Assembly: GCF_950023065.1 (NCBI RefSeq)
Contig: NC_088681.1
Span: forward strand, 68,854,836-68,918,835
Reading direction: 5' to 3'
Source of the DNA: Planococcus citri
Lineage: Eukaryota > Arthropoda > Insecta > Hemiptera > Pseudococcidae
DNA length: 64,000 bases
Shown here: in pieces, positions 53,977 through 64,000 of the stretch
Numbering within the stretch: the stretch's first letter is position 1
Layout: every line of letters begins with the position of its first letter
Position numbers and translations under genes: made by a program
The notes under the pieces: model-generated
Seen by the model: only the letters and a program-made list of their open reading frames with translations
Databases searched by the model: none
What the model was told of the DNA's origin: nothing

Positions 53977-56480
53977 TTAGAACTTGGCAGCATTGCCGAA
54001 AAAATATTAGACACATGTGAAAAAAAAACAGGATTTTTGTGAGAAACTTTGGTGATGAAGTACTCGTACTTAGAGCATTTTGGTGATTTTGACAAAATAT
54101 AGGTAGATCTCTCGAAGAACTTTGGGGAAAATTAGGTATGTTTTTTTTTAGCAATTTTGGATCATATAAAACTACCGTTTTTTGGTAATGTTTGAAAAAT
54201 TATACCTTATTAGTGTATTATTTTGGCAAAAAATCAGGACAAAACAAAAGCTGAGTACTGGAACGCATGAGAGGCCCTGTGAACAAAGCTCGGTAATTTC
54301 TCACAAAAAAACTTTGATTACTTATTGATGTGAAATTCAAGTTTCTTCTATACTTTTCACAAAATATGTCACCATCTATCAATTTTCCAATTTCAGAACG
54401 AATTGTCGAATTATCAACGACTCGAGCCTGCCTTTAAAGTAATAACTACAGCATACAAATACAAAAACACGAAAATTTGTCGTATTTCCACACAAATCCA
54501 CGCAACAAACTCCACCAAATTCACTCATCGCAAAACAGCTTATACTACGGTATTCTACATTGAAATACAGTTTTTTTCCCAACACAACGTACGACACAAC
54601 GGCCCCACATAAACGCTGCTAGTATTTCTTATACGAGCGCGATATTCTGCTTCGGTTCGGTGGAATGGTGGTATACGCGAAAAGCGAGTTATCGTTTATT
54701 TTCCATCAACTCGTCGCGAGTTTGACGCGCCTTATGAATAATTTCTGTACGTCTATTATGGCACTAGTAGATGGGTAAGGTAAGGGGAGACGCATTCGTC
54801 AAATTTCGTTATTGTTTCGCTTGTCGTGGAAGCGACATATCAACAGTAGCGCAGGGGTAGCGAAGGAAAGGAGGTTAGCGCGGAGTCATCTATAAAAGAA
54901 ACAAATGCCAGCTCACACGCGACATTATACACATCAACAGCGCAGCTCCAGCGTGAAAACCAAAACCTAATTCCAGCGCATATTGTTAATTCGCTGATAC
55001 GAGTACGTCGAGAAGGAGAAGCGAAAACTACCACCATATCAAATGTAAAATTCGAACGTCAGCTTCAGCTTCATGGCTTCATTCGAGCAGATTCCACAAT
55101 CGCATACTATATACCCTACGATGAGAGTTCATTGGTCTTCTAAGCATAAATGTTGTACTCGTACTCATCGTAAACGTTTTGTGACTGTCATCTCACGTCG
55201 CACTACGTCGAATATGGATACGATAATCTGGTCGAAAATACCGTAACAAAACCGATTTTTAAAAAAAATACACTGTACAAATGCTCTCTCATTTTTAGTC
55301 TTCGTTTCTGTTAATTATTCGAGCAAACCAAAAAAGCAATATTTTCCCAAGGCTGTAGGTACTCATAAGGTATAATACATACATCTCTCTAGTAACTATA
55401 CGTATCTCTTTTTCTATCAAGTTTTCTCCTCCCAAAAAGAGTTTTGTTTGGTGAACATTTCGCAGCACTGTGCGTTCAAGTTGCAAACAATGTCGACAGC
55501 TCTTGATTCTTTGCACCATCAGCAGCATGGTAGCGCTTTTTCGCATTTGTCTGTTGGCTTATCTTTATCTCGGTATAAAAATAAATTACCGCTTCAAACG
55601 TTAAGTTTTGCGTTTGACTGATAAATCTTCATTAGAAAGTTGTGTGCGAGTAGTAAATGAGAGTGAATTTATAGTTAGTAAATATTTTAAAATGAAAAAG
55701 GTGCCCGGTTTCGGGTAATATTTATCCCACGCGAACACACTTCGCCAAATACAACGGCTCGATAAATTATGGATTTCGTTTAATTCGTTACAAATGCTAC
55801 GTAGTACACTCGTACTTCGAACGCCCTCCGGTTTCGCTCTCTCGTGTACTTTACCAACATAGATACCGATTAGATGATAATTTTCGCGCACAAAATCAAG
55901 AAATTAAGTCACTATATCTACAATTATTTCATTTCGCAGTGTCATTATATCTTTATACGGAACCAAACTGTCAGCAGTTTGTTTTTTCATTACATAATAT
56001 ATATATATACTTTTTTAACCAAAGCCAAGTTGAGGAAAATCCTTGATACATGTGTCCAAATTTTTGAAAACATAAGATACAAATAAAATGTATTCACAAA
56101 CATTTTTCCAGGAAAAAGATGGAAACCCTTACCTCCTCCTAGTCCTCCTCTTTTCGGGTCTAAATTTGAAATAAAACTAGAAACAAGACAATTTACCGGT
56201 AAAGAGCTTCACACGATGATTTCCACTCAGAAGTAAGTACCTAATAAGGAAAGTTGGTGGTTTTTCAAGTTCGCCTTTATCGTAATATTCAAAAACAAAT
56301 ACCCATCCTTGAATTGGTAAACAAAATTGGAGGATGTTGAAATTTTCAGAAGTTAGTGCTCCCGAAATTGAAATTACTCTATTTTCTCATTTTTGCCAAT
56401 TATTTTGACTACGTTCAGTGTCGTGTTGACCGAGTATGATTTTGGTTATCGGTTTTCAAATTGGTTCGAAATGTTGTTTG
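53977..56480. other. Spacer, then repeat-poor stretch
   Basis: 53977-54390 is AT-rich without features. 54397 follows a good acceptor-like CAATTTTCCAATTTCAG and opens a 72-codon frame (starting NELSNYQRLEPAFK) with only a weak donor-like GTAATA inside, too little to call an exon. 54600-56090 is CG-containing and non-repetitive. Nothing else is recognised. Confidence 0.3.
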
Positions 56481-56489
56481 TACGATTTT

Positions 56490-57550
56490 TGAAACTCGAA
56501 ATTCCCACAAAATTCCATCAAATTGGAGTTGTAAAGCTAAAATTTATTCTAAAAACTAATTTCAATACGCTGCGAAATACTGCAGGTGACTTTCAAGTCG
56601 TTTTGGAGCCCTCGCAGCAACTTTTTAAAAATTACTGGAGCCTCCAGCAGATTTTTGAAACTTTGAATTTTCACAAAATTTTATCAAATAGAGATGGAAA
56701 GCTGAAATTTACTCTACACTCCAATATTAACATCCTCTGAAGACGAGTTCAGGTGGGTTCAAGTCATTTTAGAGCCTCCAGCGACTTTTCTGAAAATTAC
56801 TAGAGCCTCCAGCAGATTTTTGAAACTTGAAATTTCTCCAACATCAATTTATCAAATGGAGTTGGCAAACTGAAATTTACTTCGCAGACTACATGGTGGT
56901 TTCAAATGGTTTTGAAGCTTCCAGCTACTTGTAGGAAATTTCAATTTTCCGAAAACACGCCATACAACCTTTCAAAAAGTCGCTGGAGGCTCCAAAACGA
57001 CTTGAAATTCACCTGCAGTACTTCGTAGCGTATTGAAATTAGTTTTTAGAATAAATTTTAGCTTTACAACTCCAATTTGATGGAATTTTGTGGGAATTTC
57101 GAGTATCAAAAATCGGCTAGAGGCTCCAGAACTGTTCAAAACGGGTTGAAACAGGTTTCAATCGATTTGGCATGTCGAAAATAGGGCACATCCCAAATTT
57201 CAGCTCTCTTGGTCAATTTGGTAAAATTTTGATTTTTCCCCTCATTTTTAACCTAAATTCGATTTTCAAAAATTCACTAAAAATCGAAAAACGCACTTTA
57301 GCACTTAAAATTTTGACAGGTGATAAATTTTAGCATGATCTTTCGATCTACATTTGTAAAGTTTCAAAAATTTCGTGCAAGTCCCATGTTGAAACGAAAA
57401 ATCTGCGAATTCGGCTCACCTGTCAATCAAAATGGCCGCCATTTTGTAAGTAAGGCCAACTTCTTTTTGGGCACGTTTGCTTTAAAATGTTCCTTAGGAT
57501 GTCCCCTTTAAGAAAAAAGTTGTCCCGTTGGATCGGCGGGGGGTGAGGGG
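56490..57550. mobile_element. Truncated copy of foldback family A
   Basis: The right arm is nearly complete, from ACGACTTGAAATTCACCTGC through ATGGCCGCCATTTTGTAAG to CCTTTAAGAAAAAAGTTGTC, and very similar to 12731-14471. The left arm starts only at about 56490 (CTCGAAATTCCCACAAAATT), so the outer left arm is missing. A shorter stem can still form. Confidence 0.65.
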
Positions 57551-57559
57551 GTGGAAAAG

Positions 57560-58440
57560 TCCTGTCTTTTTCGCTAAGATTGCCAAAGAGTCATGATTTC
57601 TGATGAAGTTCCAAACAAATTAATATCATGTTTGTTACCAAAATTATCGAAAAGCTAACTTATATTTTTGCCAAAATTCCCAAAAAAGTCTTGTTTTTGC
57701 CGAAATACTTGGATAATCTAGTACCCTACTATTTTTTAGTTTTCAGTTATTTTTGTACAGTTTTAAAATTTTAACAAATTGAATCTTCATCAGTTTTGTA
57801 TTTTTTTTTGTAGAATTGTTGAAAAAATGATCTGATTTTTCTCCAAAGTTTCCCAAATGTTTTGAACTTTGCAAAAATTCCAACGAAAAAGACACAATTT
57901 TTGTCACAAATGCTGAAAAGTTTTGTTTTTGGTCAATAAAGTGCTCAGAAAAAGTCCTGTTTTTTGCCATTGCTGTAAAAAAAAAAGTCCAAATATCCCT
58001 GCCAAGATTTTCAAAAAACTGTGAATTTTCGTTTACATTTCCGAAAAAAATGATTGTTTTTGCCAAAAAGTTGAATAATAATTTTTGTTGGCTAAAAGTG
58101 TTCAAAGAATATCCTGCTTTTTCACCAAAATTTCCCAAACTAGACTTAGGAGAATTATTCCAACATCAAAGATACAATTTCTGCCACAATTGCCAAAAAG
58201 TTATGTTTTTTGTCAGAATTCTCCGAAAATCGTACTATCAAAAAGCAGAATTTTCGGAGAATTCTTGTTTTGAACAAAAAATCTATAGTGGGATAATTAT
58301 TATTAGGTATTATTTTCTTTTTGACAGAATTGTTGAAGAATTGCGTTTTTTGCCAAAATTCCTCTAGAAAGTTTTGAAATTTTACCAATTCTACCAAAAA
58401 TTCATTTTAAAAAAGGTACGATTTTTAGATTTTTGTTTCT
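57560..58440. repeat. 25-30-nt degenerate minisatellite block
   Basis: TTTTTGCCAAAATT and CCAAAAAAGTC units as elsewhere in the window. Overlapping open frames on both strands are repeat by-products. Confidence 0.5.
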
Positions 58441-58779
58441 TTCCATTTAATGAATTCTCCTTTTTTTCAAGATTTTGACTTACGTATTTATTTTTCTTAC
58501 TTTTTCTCTATAATACAAAAATTCTAGCTCAAATCCATCCTTCCTTTCCCCTACCACGATCAAAAAATTGGAGAAATGTCTTGACAGAAGTACTGATTCA
58601 ATATGTAATCCTGTTTTTTTAGAGAACTTACTTTAGTTTATCGTGTGTAACAATTGATCAAATGCAAACAAAATTCCCTTATTGGATTTTGTGTTGCGGT
58701 AATATTCTATACCTACTATAAGATAATTTTCAAATCCAGTGATGGTAATTTTATTTAGGTACTTTATTTTTTGTTTCAG

Positions 58780-58824
58780 GTGAGTAAAAATTTCTATCAC
58801 GATGGAAAGAGAATTTATAATCTT
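58780..58824 (+). other. Candidate recursive splice site with a 45-nt RS exon
   Basis: A long T tract ends TTTTTTGTTTCAG at 58779 and is followed directly by GTGAGT (58780-58785): a strong 3' splice site fused to a strong 5' splice site, the defining ratchet-point motif of long insect introns. A second donor, GTAAGT, begins at 58825, so the alternative is a 45-nt exon, open in frame for exactly 15 codons (VSKNFYHDGKRIYNL). Both readings require a plus-strand gene across this part of the window. Product unknown. Confidence 0.5.
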
Positions 58825-58857
58825 GTAAGTAAGTTAATTTTATTTATGGTTCACGCA

Positions 58858-59099
58858 TTCACTCAATGAAATGAACTCCTCACAAAAAAAAATCAAAATT
58901 GGAAAAAATCCAATTTTCAATTTCAAACATCAAAAAAAGTTTAAATTTATTAAGTTGTCTTATTTGGACCTCTTTCTGACGTATTTCATGAAAAAGTTGA
59001 TAAAAATTACACTCACAACAAAAAAATAAAAATTCGTTCATTTTTTGAATTTTTTCGAATTTTAATTTTTTTTGTGAGGAGGTCATTTCATCGAGTGAA
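58858..59099. mobile_element. MITE with about 40-bp terminal inverted repeats
   Basis: TTCACTCAATGAAATGAACT at 58858, then CCTCACAAAAAAA, is mirrored by TTTTTTTGTGAGGAGGTCAT ending GAGTGAA at 59099, with two or three mismatches. AT-rich interior with no ORF of note. It sits 33 bp after the candidate RS-exon donor. Confidence 0.6.
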
Positions 59100-62000
59100 G
59101 GGTTTTTTTTGAACTTTTTCAACAGATACGTAAAAATAGGGGTCAAATGGGTCAACTTCACCTATCAAAACTTTTTTTCATGTTTTAAATCAAAAAATCA
59201 CATTTTTTTTGCAAACTTTAAATTTTTTCAACTCAACTTTCCAACATGCTACTATCCCAATTTTTTAATATGTTGTTCAGCATGAAAAGTTGTCCGTAAT
59301 ATATTTTTTTTAGAATTTTTGAGAGTCGGAACGATGTAAAAACTACACTTCGAAACTTTTTGAGCTAATTTTTTGTACGAAAAAAAGTGGCAACACTGAT
59401 TTTTATGATATCATCAAAAAGCCTTTCAAACCCCCTAACTATGGGAAAATGTTCCATTTTGGTAGGTATTGCGGTTATCAAGTAATCCACTGCTGAAATG
59501 GATGATATTTTTGGTTCACTGAAAACTTTGACACCCCCTGGCTGCCTTTAAAAATGGGCTAGAGGGCTGCGATTTGCGCCATTGGTCATCCCTTCCGTAG
59601 GTCTTTCCACAGGAAAAATTTCAAAAAAATCGCAGAACCCCTCCCCCACCACTTCTTGGTCCAATTGACGTGGAATGACCCATCTTCAAATTTTCCACAT
59701 TTTTAGTTAGGTACGGTTTTTTGAACTTCCTCGAACTACGTTCCGCAGAGTGCAGAAATCTTTCAAAGATCTGAGGAGTGTGCTTATGATCATACTCACT
59801 CCCGAGATTACGATTCTAGTTCCCAAAATTGATTAAATTTGGTCTGTTTTGAGCTCTTGTACGATCCAGTGATGAGCTACGTTTTGTAATCTGTCGCGAA
59901 AGTGAATACAACTGGAGCTGATGCGACCTGCATTTCTGCGCCAGGAGGAGTGAGAAAATGACGTGAAAATAAAGAAGAGAAAAAGTTTGCGCATTTGTAA
60001 CGTCAGAAGTAACGAAACTGTCAATTTTTTAAATTCGCATTTGTATTATTAATGTGTGATAAGTTGGAAAAATCTATTTCACTGACTAATAATAGTCGTT
60101 GAAACGTCGTTTATCTCGATACCTGAAGCCACTGTACAGAGATTAGGGATACGTGAAAAATGTAAGACACGGTACACCACGTTAAATGGACGCCATCACA
60201 CTCGGACGATGTGCACAACTACACATACTTACGTAGAATACGACTTGAAAACGTCGGAATGTCGAGGTCGACACATTTGTCGTTTCAACAATACCACCAT
60301 TTATAAAGTAGAGCGAAAGCAGACGAGGTGTGTGAGATGAAAACCTCGGCGAGCGACTGCGAAATTAATTCGCACGTGTCGTAAGGGCCCGGAAAACAGA
60401 AACGGTGGAATGAAATTACTCGGCGATGGCGACAGAGAGTAAGAGAGATGTGGGAGAAGAGGAAGGATGGTCATTTAAGGGTACAAGATGCGAAGATTTA
60501 GGCTTCCAAGGATACACAACATTGCGGGGGGACTCGACTACACGAGTATGGTAGAGCGTTATGCAAAGCATCGAATCTCGCAATTATAACTCGAGATGTC
60601 GTTGAAAAATCAACTCTTGCGGACGGATACACGGTGGACGTTTGAAATAAATGGCGGCAAGAAAATGCTGTACCGAAGAAGAAAGGTGTAGGTATGGTGG
60701 TTTTTCGGCGGCAACTGCTGCCTGCGGGTCGTTAGGTGTAGGTGGTGACTGGTGAGTTACGTATGTGCGAAAATTTTCAGCAAACGTAGCAGACCATTAA
60801 ACTTGGCATGTACGACGTCGTCGTCGTCTACCGGCTGGGGCAAGGTGTGGAAGAGAGGCAACAATACGGCGAGCTTTTCAACAAATAACTAGTGCCATAC
60901 GTCATATGGTTGAAATTAGGGTGTACGATACATTTTGGACAAGAAGGTACCCGCTACGTCGTCGAAGAGCTAAAGGCTCGACGACGCTCTGGGAGACTGC
61001 GGAGAGAGCACCTCAATTGTTAAACTATAGTACCTACTAACAACGTGGTTATTACAAGGGTGTGCGGGAAATAGCTTGCGGAACGCGGCATAATACGACG
61101 TCTTAATTTCATAACAATGCGCGGTTAGTTTTGTTGGTAATTTATTCGCACAATTATAGCATTTACTCGGCTCAAAAGTTAATTCGCGAGCCCGACGCGG
61201 CGCCTTTTCTAAAGGTGTTATTTTTTACGAGTTTCTTGTATAAGTATAAGAGTATTATATATATATGAGGTGAACGCAGCCAAGGAGCGGTTTCGACGTT
61301 TTCCTTATTACGGCGATGCCACCGACGACGACGACGAAGACCTACCCTCTGGATAAATTAATAACTTCTTTAGGCGCTGCTGCGGTGGTATAGCCATCGT
61401 AAAGTATAAGTAACAGTTGCGTGGCCTGCTAAAATACCCCTCTACCCCTCGGTTCAACCATTCTGTCACTTTTGAGACTTATTAAAACCGTTTATTTGGC
61501 TGTGTGGAGTTCCTGCAAAGCAACGCTATGTTTGTCGTTCACAAATTACGTGTCGTATTTAAAGGTTCTAGGTGTTGCGATTGTCGCCATCGACGAGGCG
61601 TTGAGATTTTTTATGTTCATTTTTTGAACGAATTTTTCGCAGAGGAGAATTACCTATTGATGGCGTTGAAGTCAGTTTCACTTTTTGTTGACCTTGGAGA
61701 AGGAAAATTCGCTGGTACATTCGAAGGATACCCAAGATGTGTTTTTTGGGGCTTTCAACCCTTTGACTTGTAGCGGTAGAAATGATCACTCTTTCCACCA
61801 TAGGTGGTAGAAAATGAACATTTCTACGTAATTCTACAAGATACTCGTGATGTCACACGCATTTTGTTAAGGTATTCGTGACGTCAGCCGTTGGAAATAT
61901 TCACGACTCATCAACCCTTCCACGATACCACCACCAATTTGCTACCGCCAATGAGACCTACGCGACGCGCGCCGCTATGTCCCTACTTTCACACCAAATA

Positions 62001-64000
62001 TCCGTCATCCCTGCCGCTTTTACATTGAACTTTCACCCTTATAAGCTCCTGCACAAGCGTTTTTTCCTCAGTTGTTAGTTCCAACAACTCACCACGCTAG
62101 CTGTTCCGGTTGTTGTATGCATTCCTCCTCACGCTTTCGACTTCTTGCTGCCCAGTGGAATACCTCGGTGACCAAGAATTATGAATACCAATTTATGCTG
62201 TGGATATGCTTTCTAAGGACGCTTGGAACTTATCCCATTCATCATAGACCAACATATCGAGTCACGCCTTACACGTTCTTATATCTCTACCGTATTGTGG
62301 GATATAAGTCATGAAGGATCATAAATGAGGAACCATGGAATGTAACTAGCACTCGGGTGTCGGGGTTAAAAGCTCGTCAGTAGACACGGCACTCCAGAGA
62401 ACACGATGTCCTTAACCAAGACCCCAACAGGGGGTTGTATATGAGCTTTCCGGTTTTGGGCTCAATATGCAACTAAAAACGTTGAAAGCCTGCCACCAAA
62501 TTACACATTCGATTTATTACGTTTTCTATAGAAGTTTATAATTATCATTTAATTATAGAAGTTTCATTTATGTATACGATTTGAGCAACCTGTGATATTA
62601 CGTGTTTACGCTATCAATACATGAATTTATTATTTGGCTAATTGAGATGTCATAATTTCCTTTGTACGCTTTAACCCTGAGAAGATCTACCATCAGGGCT
62701 TCCTACCTGAACAACTTATGACGTTTTCTACTATTTTATGACTTCATGCTTCATGATATCAAGTTCCCCGTTAAATCGTGTATTTGTTACGGTTCACGAG
62801 GCTCCTTAGGAAAGAGTCAGAGGACATAATGTTGGTGGATAATTGCATTTATGCGAAGAAATGCAATTATACCGAGAATCAACAAAAGTAATGCGTTCGA
62901 ATATGCAATCCACCCCCCTACATTGCGGACGAGGACCAGATAATTACTTTCTCCCCCTACAGACTCCTTCCTATTTCTTGGATTTTTACTGGAAACCGAG
63001 TTTGGGTAAACTGTTTCTGAAAGTGAATTAAATCTGGAATCGATTCCTCAGCTCATTTGAAGAGAGTTTCTCATCAATCGATGTACTGAACATTTAGATT
63101 TACGTGACGGTAGGTAATATTTCTTCGATATGAAATTCGGCTCCTAATAGCGACCTTACCTGCCACATGCTTTCTTTTCATATTCCACACCGGGTGTACT
63201 GTATGTTGCGAAAATAAATTACTCGTATATGAGTCGCATTTCCTGCAATTGTGTGCACTGTGTAGTGGTACAACTGTACCTCTACCTACCTACAGTACAT
63301 ATTGGTAGAGTACTATGATTGTACGTATACAATACAGTTCAACGCTACTATGTTTTCAGCTCGCAAAAAGCATCGAACAACGTTTCAAAAGTCGACTATT
63401 ACTCGCTAATAAAATATTAATCCGGAGCTTCGCGACCAATTCTTTTTTGTATGCGCGAATCGTCGTCTTGTATTTTCTGAAACTATTTGCTCGAGAAAAG
63501 AAAGCGAAAAATGACAATAGCCTGGAACGTGCCTAATAAATGTACGACTTTTTCCCAATTAAATCGTATTCAAAATGCTAAGAATACTCGAGTAATGATG
63601 TCGAGTTGACGAAATGACTATACATACATCATTGGCGAATTAGGTATCATCGTTATTAGTGTCGAGTACCTCAATCGAATGTCATACTTTGATTCATTTC
63701 TCTCATGGTCTCATTCTTTCGCGGTCTTTTAGATTATTTTTAACGAGGGGGGGGGGAGTTGAGTTTTTTAGGCAAATAACCTCTATAGAAATTGTAACGA
63801 AAGTGTTCAAGTTTGTCGTTCAGTAGCTGAGTTGAGTAGTGGCGAACTTTTTCCTTCGCTTTGTTTGGGCTTCTGTTTCTTTTTTTAAACTGAATTTTAA
63901 AAAAATAATATATATTATTCAAATTTTAATAAAATGTTGAGCCAAAAAACGTAGTTACTTTTTGAAAAATTTCGAAAATTCAATTTTTGCATTTATCATG
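59100..64000. other. Mostly repeat-poor terminal stretch, no gene called
   Basis: 59100-59750 is AT-rich. 59750-63700 is CG-containing, non-repetitive sequence resembling the other unique blocks. Short frames occur on both strands. One, following an acceptor-like CTATGTTTTCAG at 63360, is open to a TAA at 63534-63536 that overlaps an AATAAA, so it could be a terminal exon, but the peptide is unrecognised and support is weak. A G tract lies at about 63748-63756. Confidence 0.3.

Noticed and set aside
54397..54612. Exon after an acceptor-like TTTCAG
   Set aside because: The only donor (GTAATA) is weak, and the 72-codon frame has no recognisable content.
63361..63540. Possible terminal exon with stop overlapping AATAAA
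   Set aside because: Acceptor is acceptable but the peptide is unrecognised and the stop/AATAAA overlap is likely coincidental in AT-rich DNA.

Overview
This is eukaryotic nuclear DNA, AT-rich and dominated by transposons and degenerate repeats. There is no bacterial-style gene organisation. An arthropod, probably an insect, is the best reading: a BEL/Pao integrase, a Jockey/R1-like LINE fragment, Ty3-type LTR structure, TATA plus TCAGT-type initiators, and abundant TACCTACC and TACGAGTA strings. A hemipteran such as a mealybug or scale insect is a guess. No complete host gene is visible. A strong 58-nt candidate exon (12354-12411, +) and a textbook CAG|GTGAGT ratchet-type site (58780, +) suggest that much of the window is a long intron, or introns, of a plus-strand gene.

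Layout. 1-18500: degenerate short-unit repeats, several hairpin/MITE elements, two tRNA-like SINE heads, and a 1.74-kb foldback element (12731-14471), separated by less repetitive stretches (about 5300-6700, 10750-12700, 15150-18500). 18530-22270: a minus-strand LINE 3' fragment whose RNase H region was split by a 2.4-kb BEL/Pao deletion derivative (19039-21475). That derivative has 409-bp LTRs, a GGGGG target duplication, and an intact integrase-only ORF. 25861-44363: an 18.5-kb LTR retrotransposon with 1031-bp LTRs identical by eye, TG...CA ends, a 4-bp ACTT target duplication and a tRNA-Lys-like primer site. 44370-64000: decayed foldback copies, a 1.9-kb satellite built on a TCGTTCGCGAACGA palindrome, a minisatellite, a second foldback element (52598-53976), a third truncated foldback (about 56490-57550), a MITE next to the ratchet-type site, and repeat-poor sequence to the end.

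The centrepiece is the giant LTR element. After a 4.3-kb repeat-bearing leader it encodes Gag, then by an apparent -1 frameshift (slippery GGGAAAC, 6-nt spacer, H-type pseudoknot) a Pol carrying an SGNH-hydrolase-like domain ahead of protease, reverse transcriptase and RNase H. No integrase core is present: the frame passes a TGA, reaches the pre-integrase linker and then joins out of frame to an AT-hook tail. About 2.7 kb further on, in the envelope position, lies a 717-aa ORF with an N-terminal RING-H2 finger, a coiled coil, Ser/Pro-rich linkers, a second SGNH-like domain that resembles the one in Pol, and a basic tail. Both SGNH-like copies read GDG where the catalytic GDS serine is expected. 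A TATA/initiator pair and a 45-nt intron-like sequence follow. I know of no described element with this combination. The element looks young but lacks its own integrase, so it was probably mobilised in trans.
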